NCBI RefSeq assembly: GCF_002261345.1
Contig: NZ_NEVT01000007.1
Coordinates: 124,001 to 188,000 of the forward strand
Length of the DNA: 64,000 nucleotides
Reading direction: 5' to 3'
Source: Bordetella genomosp. 2
GTDB taxonomy: Bacteria > Pseudomonadota > Gammaproteobacteria > Burkholderiales > Burkholderiaceae_B
This document shows, piece after piece, positions 8,892-18,027 of this stretch. The notes below the pieces were generated by a model. That model ran no database searches. It was not told the DNA's origin and saw only the letters and a program-made list of their open reading frames with translations. The stretch's first letter is position 1, and the number at the start of each line of letters is the position of its first letter. A program made the translations under genes and the position numbers.

Positions 8892-10223
8892 CTATTTTAC
8901 GGTGGCGATCGCGGCGTCCACGGCCTCGCCCAGCGCCTCGACCGCCGCATCCAGTTCGGCGCGCGTCGTCAGGTACGGCGGCGCCAACAGCACGTGGTCG
9001 CCGCGTTCGCCGTCGATCGTGCCGCCGCCGGGGTAGCACAGCAGGCCGCGCGCCAGGGCCTGCTGCTTGATGCGCGCATGCAACTGCAAGGCCGGGTCGA
9101 AGGCGGTATCGGCATCGCGCCGCGCCACCAGCTCGATCGCCTGGAACAGGCCGCGCCCCCGGATATCGCCGACATGCGGATGCTCGGCGAAGCGCGCGCG
9201 CAGTTGCGCCTGCAGATACTCGCCCAATTGCGCCGACTGCCGGACCAGCCCATCGCGCGCCACGATCTGCTGCACCGCCAGCGCCCCCGCGCAGGCCACG
9301 GGGTGTCCCACATAGGTGTGGCCGTGCTGGAAGGCGCCCGAGCCGCCGACGATGGCCTCAACGACCTTGTCATGCGCCATCACCGCGGCGATCGGCTGAT
9401 AGCCGCCGCCCAGGCCCTTGGCCAGGCATAGCAGATCGGGCACCACGGCTTCGCGCTCGAACGCATGGTACGAGCCGGTACGCCCCAGGCCCGACATGAC
9501 TTCGTCGAGGATCAGCAGCACGCCATGGCGATCGCACACGGCGCGGATCTTGCGGAAGTAGCCCGGCACGGCGCAGACCGCGCCCGCCGTCGCGCCCACC
9601 ACGGTTTCGGCAATAAAGGCGCTGACCGTGTCCGGCCCCAGCGCCAGGATGGTCTGCTCCAGCTCGTCGGCCAGCCGGGTGCCATAGGCATCGTCCGATT
9701 CGCCCGGCAAGCGGTAATGGCGGGCGAAGCACGGCGATACATGGTGACTGTCCGGCAGCAGCGGCTGGTACAAGGCCTTGCGGCCGCGATGCCCGCCAAT
9801 GGCCAGCGCGCCCAGCGTATTGCCGTGGTAGCTCTGCAGGCGCGCGATATGGTGGCGGCGCCCCGGCGCGCCGCGCTCCACATGGAATTGGCGCGCCATT
9901 TTCAAGGCGGTTTCCACCGCTTCGGAACCGCTGGACAAGAAGTACACGTGCGCCAGCCCGGCCGGCGAGCGCTGCGCCAGTACGTCGGCCAGGCGCTCGG
10001 CCGGCTCGGACGTGAAGAAGCTGGTGTGCGCGTATTCCAGCTGGCGGATCTGCGCGATGACGGCTTCGGTCACCTCGGGATGGGCATGCCCCAGGCACGA
10101 CACCGCCGCGCCGCCGGAACCGTCGTAATAGCGCCGCCCGGCGCCGTCGAACAGGAAACTGCCCTCGCCGCGCACGGCCAGCGCCGGCGGTTTACGAGGG
10201 GTGCGATGAAAAATGTGGGTCAT
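8892..10223 (-). CDS. Class III pyridoxal-phosphate aminotransferase
   Basis: 443 aa. Hallmarks of the omega-amino-acid:pyruvate family: FLSSGSEAVETALKMAR (about 95-111), SYHGNTLGAL, the cofactor aspartate in LLILDEVMSGLGRTG (D240), and the Schiff-base lysine in LLCLAKGLGGGYQPI (K269). The C-terminus HVLLAPPYLTT is typical of the group. It transfers an amino group from an omega-amine or beta-amino acid to a ketoacid. Divergent from a nitrilase-type amidase, which fits a pathway degrading an N-carbamoyl or amide compound to a free amine that is then transaminated. The exact substrate is unknown. Confidence 0.87.
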   Translation of the reverse strand: MTHIFHRTPRKPPALAVRGEGSFLFDGAGRRYYDGSGGAAVSCLGHAHPEVTEAVIAQIRQLEYAHTSFFTSEPAERLADVLAQRSPAGLAHVYFLSSGSEAVETALKMARQFHVERGAPGRRHHIARLQSYHGNTLGALAIGGHRGRKALYQPLLPDSHHVSPCFARHYRLPGESDDAYGTRLADELEQTILALGPDTVSAFIAETVVGATAGAVCAVPGYFRKIRAVCDRHGVLLILDEVMSGLGRTGSYHAFEREAVVPDLLCLAKGLGGGYQPIAAVMAHDKVVEAIVGGSGAFQHGHTYVGHPVACAGALAVQQIVARDGLVRQSAQLGEYLQAQLRARFAEHPHVGDIRGRGLFQAIELVARRDADTAFDPALQLHARIKQQALARGLLCYPGGGTIDGERGDHVLLAPPYLTTRAELDAAVEALGEAVDAAIATVK

Positions 10224-10267
10224 GGGAGCAGGAACGGGGACCGGTTGACTCGGCCGCCCGAAAAGTG

Positions 10268-10305
10268 GATCATATGATTCATACTATCAGAAAATAGATC
10301 ATATG
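10268..10305. promoter_or_regulatory. Paired operator-like sites in the aminotransferase/nitrilase divergent promoter
   Basis: The nonamer GATCATATG occurs twice, at 10268-10276 and 10297-10305, 29 bases apart (about three helical turns). The first is embedded in the perfect palindrome ATCATATGAT (10269-10278). The spacing and position between divergent genes suggest binding of a dimeric regulator, most simply the RpiR protein encoded just downstream of the aminotransferase. Confidence 0.5.
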
Positions 10306-10368
10306 TTCACTTCCCTGCCTTCCCCCCCAGGACCAGGCAGGCGACCGATCCCGCACAGGAGCATGGCC

Positions 10369-11187
10369 ATGAGAATCGCGTGTGTGCAGATGCGCAGCAC
10401 TGAAGACCTGCAGGGCAACCTGGCCCAGGCCGCCGCCTATATCGAGCAGGCGGCCGGCCAGGGCGCCGAGCTGGTCGTGCTGCCGGAATTCTTCAACACC
10501 ATCTTCTTTGCCCAGTACCAGGACAGCAAGTACCACGCGCTGGCCGAAACCGATGCCGGGCCCAGTATCAGCGCCATGCGCGAGGCCGCCCAGCGCCACG
10601 GCATCGCCGTGGTCGCCACCATTTACGAGAAAGTGGAAGCCGGCCTGTATTTCGATACCGCCATGCACATCGACCCGGCGGGCGAGATCGTCTTCAAATA
10701 CCGCAAGGTGCATCCGGCGGCCGTGCACAGCCTGGAGAAAATCTACTTCCGCTATGGCACGCGCTTCGACACCTACAAGCTGGCCGACTGGCGCGTCGGC
10801 ATCGGCATCTGCTATGACATGGGTTTTCCGGAAACCGCCCGCTGCCTGGCGGTGAACGGCGCCGAACTGCTGCTCGCGCCCTATGCCACCTCGCGCGTGA
10901 ACATGTTCCAGGAGGTGCTGCGCACACGCGCCTTCGAGAACGGCTGCTTCCTGGCGGCGGCCAACAAAGTGGGCCGCGAGGGCGATTGGCACATGGGCGG
11001 CGGCAGCCTGATCGTGGCGCCGGACGGCACGGTGCTGCAAAGCGCCGACACGGCCAGCAACGCCCTGCTGGTGGCCGACATCGACCGGGCGCACGTCGAA
11101 CAGGCGCGCATTGCCTACCCGTCGCGACGCGACCGGCGCCCGGACCTCTACAGCAGCCTGGCGCGCGAAGTCGATGCCGCGTTGTAG
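10369..11187 (+). CDS. Nitrilase-superfamily amidohydrolase (carbon-nitrogen hydrolase)
   Basis: 272 aa from the chosen start. The catalytic triad is clear: Glu40 in VVLPEFFN, Lys113 in KYRKVHP, and Cys148 in GIGICYDMGFPE. These enzymes hydrolyse amides, nitriles or N-carbamoyl compounds in the cytoplasm; the closest feel is the N-carbamoylputrescine or N-carbamyl-D-amino-acid amidase branch. The ATG at 10369 (MRIACVQM) is preferred because AGGAG lies seven bases upstream and the fold begins here; in-frame ATGs at 10363 and 10303 are alternatives. It leads an operon with a Bug binding protein and a (broken) M81 peptidase. Confidence 0.87.
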   Translation: MRIACVQMRSTEDLQGNLAQAAAYIEQAAGQGAELVVLPEFFNTIFFAQYQDSKYHALAETDAGPSISAMREAAQRHGIAVVATIYEKVEAGLYFDTAMHIDPAGEIVFKYRKVHPAAVHSLEKIYFRYGTRFDTYKLADWRVGIGICYDMGFPETARCLAVNGAELLLAPYATSRVNMFQEVLRTRAFENGCFLAAANKVGREGDWHMGGGSLIVAPDGTVLQSADTASNALLVADIDRAHVEQARIAYPSRRDRRPDLYSSLAREVDAAL

Positions 11188-11236
11188 CCAGCTTTTCTTC
11201 CATTACGCACGACACCAACACAAGGGGCAGCCCACC

Positions 11237-12229
11237 ATGCGCAAGCACACACCACCGGTCCGCCGGGCTTTCAAGAATCTTGTCCTGCCGCTGCTGGCGG
11301 CCGCGCTGGCGCTGCCGGCCGCCGCGGCCGGCGACTGGCCTTCCAAGCCGATCCAGCTGATCGTGCCGTTCGCCGCGGGCGGCACCACCGACCTGCTGGC
11401 GCGCCTGGTGGCCGACGGCCTGTCCAAGGGCCTGAAGCAGAACGTCATCGTCGAGAACAAGCCGGGCGCCGGCGCCAACATCGGCGCGGCCGAAGTGGCG
11501 CGCGCCGCGCCGGATGGCTACACGTTGCTGATGGGCACGCCCGGCCCGCTGGCCATCAACCCATACGTGTATCCCAAGATGCCGTTCGACCCGGCCAAGG
11601 ACTTCGCCGCCGTGTCCTATGTGGCCGACGTGCCCAACGTCATCCTGGCCAATCCGGCCACCGGCCTGAAGAACATTCCCGACCTGCTGGCGCAGGCCCG
11701 GGCCAGGCCCGGCCAGCTCAACTGGGGTTCGCCGGGCGTGGGCAGCACCGGGCACATCCAGCTGGAACTGCTGAAGCAGTTGGCGGGCGTGGATATCGCC
11801 CACGTGCCCTATAAAGGCGCATCGCAGGCCTCGGCCGACCTGATTGCCGGCCATATCCAGCTGGCGGGCGACAACGTGCCCACTGCCCTGGAGAACATCC
11901 GGGCCGGCAAGCTGGTGGCGCTGGGCGTGGCCAGCAATGACGCACTGGAAGTCCTGCCCGGCGTGCGCCCGGTGCGCGAAGCCGTGCCCGGCTACCTGCT
12001 GCCGTCCTGGTTCGTGATCGTGGCGCCGGCCGGCACGCCGCAGCCCATCGTCGATAAAATCGCCGCGGTGATCGACGCCTACGAGAAAGAGCCCGCCACC
12101 ATCGAGAAATTCCGCGCCCTGGGCGCGGTGCCGGTGGGCGGACCGGCCGAACGCCTGGCCAAGCACTTGAAAGCCGAGCAGGCGCGCTACGGCGAAGTCT
12201 TGAAGAACATCCCGGGGAATGCCCAATGA
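11237..12229 (+). CDS. Bug-family tripartite-tricarboxylate substrate-binding protein
   Basis: 330 aa periplasmic solute receptor. It has a Sec signal peptide (hydrophobic LVLPLLAAALALPAAAAG, cleaved near residue 35) and the TctC/Bug fold: PIQLIVPFAAGGTTDLLARL, VENKPGAGANIGAAEVARAAPDGYTLL and HVPYKGASQASADLIAGH. The start MRKHTPPV at 11237 sits 49 bases after the nitrilase stop. No TctA/TctB membrane genes are nearby, the usual situation for the greatly expanded Bug family in Bordetella-type genomes. The ligand is unknown; context suggests an amide or amine acid. Confidence 0.9.
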   Translation: MRKHTPPVRRAFKNLVLPLLAAALALPAAAAGDWPSKPIQLIVPFAAGGTTDLLARLVADGLSKGLKQNVIVENKPGAGANIGAAEVARAAPDGYTLLMGTPGPLAINPYVYPKMPFDPAKDFAAVSYVADVPNVILANPATGLKNIPDLLAQARARPGQLNWGSPGVGSTGHIQLELLKQLAGVDIAHVPYKGASQASADLIAGHIQLAGDNVPTALENIRAGKLVALGVASNDALEVLPGVRPVREAVPGYLLPSWFVIVAPAGTPQPIVDKIAAVIDAYEKEPATIEKFRALGAVPVGGPAERLAKHLKAEQARYGEVLKNIPGNAQ

Positions 12230-13724
12230 AGCGTAAACGCCTGGCGGTGGCGCGGCTCTGGTTCGAAGGCAATGCCTTCGGGCCGGTGCCGGCCGGCATG
12301 ACCCAGTTCGAGCAATATGAATGGCAGTCGGGGCCCGCCGTGCTGCCGGCCATGCGCGGCACCGCCACCGAGCTGGGCGCGGTGGCCCGCTTTGCCGACA
12401 CCCGCCCGGATTGGGACGTGACGGTGCTGCGCTGCGCGGCGGCCCTGCCGGCCGGCCCCATCGACGACGCCGTCATGCAACGCTATATGCGCGACGTGCA
12501 GGAAGGCCTGCGGGCCGGCATGGCGCAAGGCGGCTGGGACGCCGTCTACCTTTCGCTGCATGGCGCGGCCATCACCGCTACCTGCGAAACGCCGGAACTG
12601 GAGGTGGCGCGCATGGTCCGCCGCCTGCTCCCCGACGTGCCGCTGGGCGCCAGCTTCGACCTGCACGGCAATATGCCCCCGGCCTGGGCCGAGGTCCTCG
12701 ACATCGCCTCGGTGTACCGCACCCATCCCCACGTGGATATGGACGAGACCGCCGAACGCGTGCTGCAGGGCCTGCTGCGCATGGCCGATGACGGGCTGCG
12801 TACGCGGCGGGTGCTGCTCAACGAAGGGATCGTCCTGCCCAGCATCAACATGCGCACCGCGCCCGGCGGCCCGATGCACGCATTGGAACAGGCCGCCCGC
12901 GACGCCACCGTGGGGCCGGTGCTGGATGTGTCCGTGTTCGGCGGCTTTCCCTATGCGGATACCGCCGCGACGGGGGCGGCGGTCTTCGTGGTCAGCGATG
13001 CAGCCGGCGATCCCGATGGCCAGGCGGCGCGCGCCGCGGCCGAGCAAGTCATGGCCGCCATCCGGCAACGGGCGGAAGACTTCCGCATGCGCCTGCCGTC
13101 GCCCGCCGCGGCGTTGGCCAGCGCCCTGGCCAGCGCCAAGCCGGGCCTGATCGCCGTCACCGACTCGGGCGACAATCCGCTGTCGGGCGGCGGCGGCGAC
13201 ACGCCCGGCCTGTTTCGCGCCGTCATGGACGCGCAGCCGCAGGTGGCCACGCTGTTCGCCAGCTTCGCCGACCCGGCCACGGTGCAGGCCGCGCGGCAGG
13301 CCGGCGTGGGCCAGCAAATCGAAGCGACGCTGGGCGGCCGCAACGGCCCGCAGTTTGGCGCCGGCGTACCGGTGCGCGCCACCGTGGAACGCCTCACCGA
13401 TGGCGTATTCCTGAATAGCGGTCCGATGCAGACCGGGGTGGAGCGACGCTGCGGCCCGAGCGCGGTGCTGCGCATCCAGGGCCTGCCGTCGCTGCGCGTG
13501 ATTGTCACCGAGCGCGTGGTGGCGGCCGACGACCCGGCTTTCTATGCCCTGCATGGCATCGACCCGGCAACGCTGCGGCTGCTGTGCGTAAAAGCCAAGA
13601 ACCATTTCCGCGCCGCGTTCGCGCAACGCTGCGCCGAGATCATCGATTGCGACGTTCCGGGCCCGCCTGCCTGGATTTGTCGCAGTTGCCGTTCAAGAAT
13701 CGTCATATCCCGGTGGGATATTGA
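12226..13724 (+). pseudogene. M81-family (MlrC-like) metallopeptidase with a C-terminal frameshift
   Basis: MlrC-like zinc amidohydrolase/peptidase. Family blocks are intact through residue 478: RLWFEGNAF, VYLSLHGAAIT, GASFDLHGNMP, YRTHPHVDMDETAERV, TDSGDNPLSGGGGDT and the near-terminal KAKNHFRAAFAQRCAEIIDCDVPG. At 13660-13665 the reading frame breaks. In the +2 frame from 13665 the sequence continues as ACLDLSQLPFKNRHIPVGY and stops at 13722-13724, just as the family should end (about 498 residues). One C missing from the run GGCCC (13660-13664) explains it. As sequenced, translation would run on in the wrong frame to 14013, over the end of the convergent LysR gene. The ATG overlaps the Bug stop (ATGA). 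The deletion may be real or a sequencing error. Confidence 0.85.
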
Positions 13725-13793
13725 TCCGGGCCTGCCCCGCCCGTTTTGCCGACGCACGATGGCGAGGGGTAGTGGGCGCGTGCCGGCACTCCC

Positions 13794-14687
13794 TCAGCCG
13801 GCCGCCAGCACCGCGTCCACCACCCGGTGCACGGCGCGCACGGCCGCGTCGGCGGCGCGATTGGGATGCGTCACGAGGTTGATGGTGCGCGTGATGGGCG
13901 GATCGGCGATCGGAGTGAGCGCCAGCTCGCCGCGCCGGATCTCGTCGCCGACCGAATGCACGGACAGGATACTCTGGCCCTTGCCGGCCGACACCAGCTT
14001 CTTGATCGCATAGGTGGAGTCCACGTCGAGCAGGACTTTGGGCGCCTTGCCCAGGTGGTCGGCGAAGGTCTTTTCTATCATCAGCCGCAGCGTCTGCGGG
14101 AACGCCGGCAGGATGAGCTCCAGGTCGATGAGATCCGCCAGCGAGACGGTCGGGGCCAGGCGCCGCTTGAATGCCGGGTCGGAGACCAGGTAGAGGTCCT
14201 CGCGGCCCAGGCTGTGCACGGCCAGCGGCGTGTCGGTGGGCACGTCGTAGACCACCGCCAGGTCGATGCGGCCGGCCTGCGTCCATTCGAGCAGGGTGCC
14301 GCTCATGTGTTCGGTCAGGGCCAGCCGGATGTTCGGATAGGCCTGGGTGACCCGCTCCAGCACCGACACGCAGAACTTGGTGTTGACGGCGGTGGACATG
14401 CCCAGCGTGACATTGCCGAAGGGATTGGTGTCCGACGACTTGAGATCATCGTGGACCGAATCCACCCGCCGCAGGATTTCCAGCGCGTGTTCCTTGAGAT
14501 AGTGCCCGGCGGGGGTGAGTTCGATGCCGCGCGGCAGCCGCTTGAACAGCACCTGGCCCAGTTCTTCTTCGAGCTGGCGCAGGCGCTGCGAGATGGCCGG
14601 CTGCGCCACGTGGATCTGCGCGGCGGCGCCGGAAATGCTGCCGCAGCGGATGATGGCCAGGAAATACCGTAGTTGGGTGAGCGTCAT
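13794..14687 (-). CDS. LysR-family transcriptional regulator
   Basis: 297 aa. N-terminal winged helix-turn-helix (MTLTQLRYFLAII..SGAAAQIHVAQPAISQRLRQLEEELGQVLFKR, split here by two residues) and a LysR effector-binding domain from about residue 92 (VTLGMSTAVNTKFCVSVLERV). The start MTLTQL at 14687 is the usual LysR N-terminus; the frame opens upstream without function. Divergent from the Bug-CaiB-CitE operon across 135 bases carrying a strong inverted repeat, so it most likely controls that operon and itself. Its NAC/CbbR-like N-terminus (LRYFLAI, GSISGAAA) is ordinary for the family. Confidence 0.87.
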   Translation of the reverse strand: MTLTQLRYFLAIIRCGSISGAAAQIHVAQPAISQRLRQLEEELGQVLFKRLPRGIELTPAGHYLKEHALEILRRVDSVHDDLKSSDTNPFGNVTLGMSTAVNTKFCVSVLERVTQAYPNIRLALTEHMSGTLLEWTQAGRIDLAVVYDVPTDTPLAVHSLGREDLYLVSDPAFKRRLAPTVSLADLIDLELILPAFPQTLRLMIEKTFADHLGKAPKVLLDVDSTYAIKKLVSAGKGQSILSVHSVGDEIRRGELALTPIADPPITRTINLVTHPNRAADAAVRAVHRVVDAVLAAG

Positions 14688-14724
14688 GACATTGCACCGC
14701 CGTCCGGCGTGGCGCCGCGCGCAA

Positions 14725-14744
14725 ACATACATGAATATGTATGT
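14725..14744. promoter_or_regulatory. Inverted-repeat operator for the divergent LysR/Bug promoters
   Basis: ACATACAT-GAAT-ATGTATGT is a perfect inverted repeat of 8-base arms around a 4-base centre, in the AT-rich stretch between the LysR gene and the Bug operon. It contains several T-N11-A arrangements typical of LysR sites. It lies 38 bases from the LysR start and about 80 from the Bug start, as expected for an autoregulatory activation site. Confidence 0.6.
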
Positions 14745-14822
14745 AGACCATATTTTTATACTATTTTACCTATGTCAACTTTGAGTGAAGAATAGGCCCA
14801 AACCATTCCAAGGAGACACCCC

Positions 14823-15794
14823 ATGTCGTTCAAGAAACTGGCGGCCGGCCTGGCCGCCGCCGCGAGCTTCAGCCTGGCACCCGCGGGCGCGCACGCCGCC
14901 TATCCCGACAAACCCGTCACCGTGGTGGTGCCGCAAGCCCCCGGCGGCACCAACGACATCGTCGCGCGCATCGTTGCCGAGCAGCTGGCGCAGCAGCTCG
15001 GCCAGCCCTTCGTGGTGCAGAACAAGCCGGGCGCCGGCGGCAATATCGGCACCGCCCAGGTGGCGCGCGAGGCGGCCGACGGCTATACGGTGCTGTTCAC
15101 CATCAGCAGCGCCCAGGCGATCAACCCGGCCATCTACAAGGACCCCGGCTTCGATCCGGTGCAGGACTTCGCGCCGGTGGCGGCGGTCGGCTCGGTGCCC
15201 AACGTGCTGTGCGTGCATCCGTCGTTTCCAGCCGGCACGCTCAAGGAATTCATCGAGCTGGTCAAGGCCAACCCCGGCAAGTACCAATATGCCTCGGCCG
15301 GCAACGGCACGCTGAACCACCTGCTGGGCGCCATGCTCGACGAGAAAGGCGGCCTGAAACTGCAGCACATTCCATACCGCGGCGTGGCCCCGGGCATGAC
15401 CGACGTGCTGGGCGGCCAGGTGCCGATCATCTTCGCCAGCCTGCCTTCGGCGATGGCCAACATCCAGTCCGGCAAGCTGCGCGCGCTGGGCGTGAGCACG
15501 CGGGAGCGCAACCCCGCCCTGCCCGACGTGCCGGCCATCGGCGAGCAGATTCCCGGCTACGGCGGCGAGCTGTGGATCGCCATGTATGTGCCGAAGGGCA
15601 CGCCCAAGGCGACCGTCGACGCGCTCTACCAGGCTACCCGCAAGGCCCTGGCCAGCGACGACATCAAGCAGAAGTTCGCCGAACTGGGCGTGCAGACCCT
15701 CAACGACGATCCGGCGCAACTCGCGCGGCGCCTGGAAGAAGACCTCGCCCTGTGGGCGAACATCGTCAAGACCTCCGGCGCGCAGATCAACTGA
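14823..15794 (+). CDS. Bug-family tripartite-tricarboxylate substrate-binding protein
   Basis: 323 aa. Signal peptide ([20 protein letters not shown], cleavage near residue 26) then the TctC fold: [69 protein letters not shown] and [24 protein letters not shown] precedes the ATG. Directly followed (1 base) by a CaiB-type CoA transferase and a CitE-like lyase, so the ligand may be a C4-C5 di- or hydroxy-acid such as malate, citramalate or itaconate; that is inference from the enzymes. Confidence 0.9.
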   Translation: MSFKKLAAGLAAAASFSLAPAGAHAAYPDKPVTVVVPQAPGGTNDIVARIVAEQLAQQLGQPFVVQNKPGAGGNIGTAQVAREAADGYTVLFTISSAQAINPAIYKDPGFDPVQDFAPVAAVGSVPNVLCVHPSFPAGTLKEFIELVKANPGKYQYASAGNGTLNHLLGAMLDEKGGLKLQHIPYRGVAPGMTDVLGGQVPIIFASLPSAMANIQSGKLRALGVSTRERNPALPDVPAIGEQIPGYGGELWIAMYVPKGTPKATVDALYQATRKALASDDIKQKFAELGVQTLNDDPAQLARRLEEDLALWANIVKTSGAQIN

Positions 15795-15795
15795 T

Positions 15796-16968
15796 ATGAA
15801 AGCATGCGATCCCGGGCTGCAGGGCCCGCTCAAGGACGTACGGGTGGTGGACCTGTCGCGCCTGGTGGCCGGCAATATGCTGTCGCTGTTCCTGGCCGAT
15901 TTCGGGGCCGACGTCATCAAGGTGGAACGGCCCGGCAAGGGCGACGACCTGCGCCATTGGCGCGAGGGCGGCCAGCCGGTCTACTGGAAGGTCTATGGCC
16001 GCAACAAGCGCTCGCTGGAGCTGGACATCAAGTCCGAGCAGGGCCTGGCCCAGCTCAAGAAGCTGATCAAGACCTCGCAGGTGCTGATCGAGAATTTCGT
16101 GCCGGGCGGACTGGAGAAGATGGGCCTGGCGCCGGAGGTACTGCATGCCCTCAATCCCGCGCTGGTGATCGCGCGCGTGTCGGGCTGGGGCCAGACCGGC
16201 CCCTACAGCGGCAAGCCGGGCTTCGGCACGCTGGTCGAGGCCATGTCCGGCTACGCCTACCTGAACGGCTTTCCCGACAAGCCGCCGGCCCTGCCGCCGC
16301 TGGCGATGGCCGACATGATCGCCGGCATCTACGGCGCGGCCGGCGTGCTGACGGCCCTGCGCTCGGCCGAGCGGACCGGCGCGGGCCAGGTGGTGGACCT
16401 GTCGCTGTTCGAGCCGATCTTCTCGCTGATCTCGTCCGAGGCCGCCAAGTTCCAGGCCACCGGCACGCCCACCCTGCGCTCGGGCAACCAGTCGGCCCAC
16501 ACCGCGCCGCGCAATGTGTACGTGTGCCGGGACGGCAAGCACATCGCCATGTCGGGCTCCATGCAGTCGATGGCCATGCGCATCTTCGACACCATCGGCC
16601 GGCCCGAGCTGAAGACCGACCCGCGCTTCGAGAACAACGACGCGCGCGTGCAGAACAAGGACCTGCTGGACGGCATCATCCAGGACTTCGTCGCGCAGCG
16701 CGGCCAGGAAGAGAACCTGGCGCTGTTCGAGCAGGCCGGCGTTACCGCCGGGCCGGTGTATTCGGTGGCCGACCTCATCGGCCACCCCTACGTCACCGGC
16801 CGCGAGGCCATCGTCGAGCTGGCGGACGCCGACATGGGCAGCGTGCCCATGCACAACATCATCCCGCGCCTGTCGTCCAGCCCCGGCGGCTTCCGCCGCC
16901 CGGCCCCCGCCCTGGGCGAGCACACCGCCGACATCCTGGCCGAACTCGAACGCGTCGCGCTGAACTGA
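15796..16968 (+). CDS. CaiB/BaiF (class III) CoA-transferase
   Basis: 390 aa. Class III CoA-transferase fold: LKDVRVVDLSRLVAGNMLSLFLADFGADVIKVERPGKGDDLRHW (two adjoining segments), GRNKRSLELDIKSEQG, LIENFVPGGLEKMGL and a C-terminal RRPAPALGEHTADILAEL. These enzymes move CoA between carboxylic acids. The position that carries the catalytic aspartate in formyl-CoA transferase reads GFGTLVEAMSG here, with Gly144 in its place, so activity or mechanism may differ. The start at 15796 is one base after the Bug stop. Pairing with a CitE-like lyase suggests a transferase-then-lyase route as in itaconate/citramalate or malate breakdown. Confidence 0.88.
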   Translation: MKACDPGLQGPLKDVRVVDLSRLVAGNMLSLFLADFGADVIKVERPGKGDDLRHWREGGQPVYWKVYGRNKRSLELDIKSEQGLAQLKKLIKTSQVLIENFVPGGLEKMGLAPEVLHALNPALVIARVSGWGQTGPYSGKPGFGTLVEAMSGYAYLNGFPDKPPALPPLAMADMIAGIYGAAGVLTALRSAERTGAGQVVDLSLFEPIFSLISSEAAKFQATGTPTLRSGNQSAHTAPRNVYVCRDGKHIAMSGSMQSMAMRIFDTIGRPELKTDPRFENNDARVQNKDLLDGIIQDFVAQRGQEENLALFEQAGVTAGPVYSVADLIGHPYVTGREAIVELADADMGSVPMHNIIPRLSSSPGGFRRPAPALGEHTADILAELERVALN

Positions 16969-16978
16969 AGGACTCCCC

Positions 16979-17854
16979 ATGAGCCAAGTCTTTGCATGGC
17001 GATCGATGCTGTTCGTGCCGATCGTCAACGACCGCTTCATCCAGAGCGCGCTGAAGCAGCCCGCCGACGCCATCCAGCTGGACCTGGAAGACAGCGTGGC
17101 GCTGGACCAGAAAGCCCTGGCGCGCGAGCGCGTGGCGGAGGTCGCCGGCTTGTGCGCCGGTCACGGCAAGGACGTGATCGTGCGGGTGAACCGGCCCTGG
17201 CGGCACCTGCTGCGCGATATCGAGGCCAGCGTCGGCCCGCACGTCAAGGCGCTGACGCTGCCCAAGGTGCCCAACGCCGCCTTCGTGCAGTCGGTGGCCG
17301 AGATCGTCGACGAGCTGGAGCGCGAACGCGGCATGGCGCCGGGCGCCACGCGCCTGATCGTCATGGTCGAGGACGCCGAAGGGCTGCATCACATGCACGA
17401 CATCGCGGCGGCGCATGCGCGCGTCTGCGGCATGATCGTCGGCGCCGAGGACCTGGCGGTGTCCATGCAGATGGCGGTCACCCCCGACACGCTGTATGTG
17501 CCCAACGTCATGGCGGTGGCCGCCTGCCGGCGCGCCGGCATCGCCCCCATCGGCTTCGTGGGTTCGGTGGCCGATTTCGCCGACCGCGAGGCGTTCCGGC
17601 AGACGGTCGAGCGCGGCGCGGCGCTGGGGTTCGAAGGAGCATTCTGCATTCATCCGGCCCAGGTGCCCATCGCCAACGCCGCCTTCGCCCCCAGCGCGGC
17701 CGCCGTGGCGCGGGCGCGCGCGCTGATCGCCGCTTTCAAGGAAGAAGAAGCCAGGGGCCGCTCGGCCTGCACGTTCGAAGGCCGGATGGTGGACGCGCCG
17801 GTAGTCAAGCAGGCGCAGCGGGTAGTGGCGAAGGGCGAGGCGTTCGGGATTTGA
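16979..17854 (+). CDS. HpcH/HpaI-CitE family acyl-CoA lyase
   Basis: 291 aa. CitE-type TIM barrel: MLFVPIVNDRFIQSAL, the substrate/metal site IQLDLEDSVA, VIVRVNRPWR with the conserved arginine, IVMVEDAEGLHHMHDIA, GMIVGAEDLAVSM and a C-terminal GAFCIHPAQVPIANAAF. Family members cleave citryl-, citramalyl- or malyl-CoA. Ten bases after the CaiB gene, so together they could convert a hydroxy-dicarboxylate to its CoA ester and split it. Candidate names are (S)-citramalyl-CoA or malyl-CoA lyase; the sequence alone does not decide. Confidence 0.85.
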   Translation: MSQVFAWRSMLFVPIVNDRFIQSALKQPADAIQLDLEDSVALDQKALARERVAEVAGLCAGHGKDVIVRVNRPWRHLLRDIEASVGPHVKALTLPKVPNAAFVQSVAEIVDELERERGMAPGATRLIVMVEDAEGLHHMHDIAAAHARVCGMIVGAEDLAVSMQMAVTPDTLYVPNVMAVAACRRAGIAPIGFVGSVADFADREAFRQTVERGAALGFEGAFCIHPAQVPIANAAFAPSAAAVARARALIAAFKEEEARGRSACTFEGRMVDAPVVKQAQRVVAKGEAFGI

Positions 17855-17887
17855 GCGGGACGGCCGGACCGCGCGTCGGCCGCCCGC
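17855..17887 (+). terminator. Hairpin after the Bug-CaiB-CitE operon
   Basis: GCGGG-A-CGGCCG (17855-17866) pairs with CGGCCG-CCCGC (17877-17887) with one bulged A and a 10-base loop, immediately after the lyase stop codon. There is no T tract, so it may only stall polymerase or act with Rho. Confidence 0.35.
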
Positions 17888-17994
17888 GCCAGCGGGCTGG
17901 GCCGTCACGGCGGCAAATCAGGCTCGACAATGACGCGGCGCAACTGCCGCCCCCGGCAGCCGGGTTTACAGTCTGCCCGGCATTAATTAACATT

Positions 17995-18013
17995 AATAAT
18001 TATTCTCATAATT
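17995..18013 (+). promoter_or_regulatory. Fur box upstream of the PepSY/TonB iron operon
   Basis: AATAATTATTCTCATAATT matches 13 of 19 positions of the classical Fur consensus and sits in a strikingly AT-rich 60-base patch (17978-18026) just before the first small membrane gene. The downstream genes (PepSY protein, TonB receptor) are typical Fur targets, so iron-dependent repression is likely. Confidence 0.65.
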
Positions 18014-18027
18014 AATCACAATACTGT

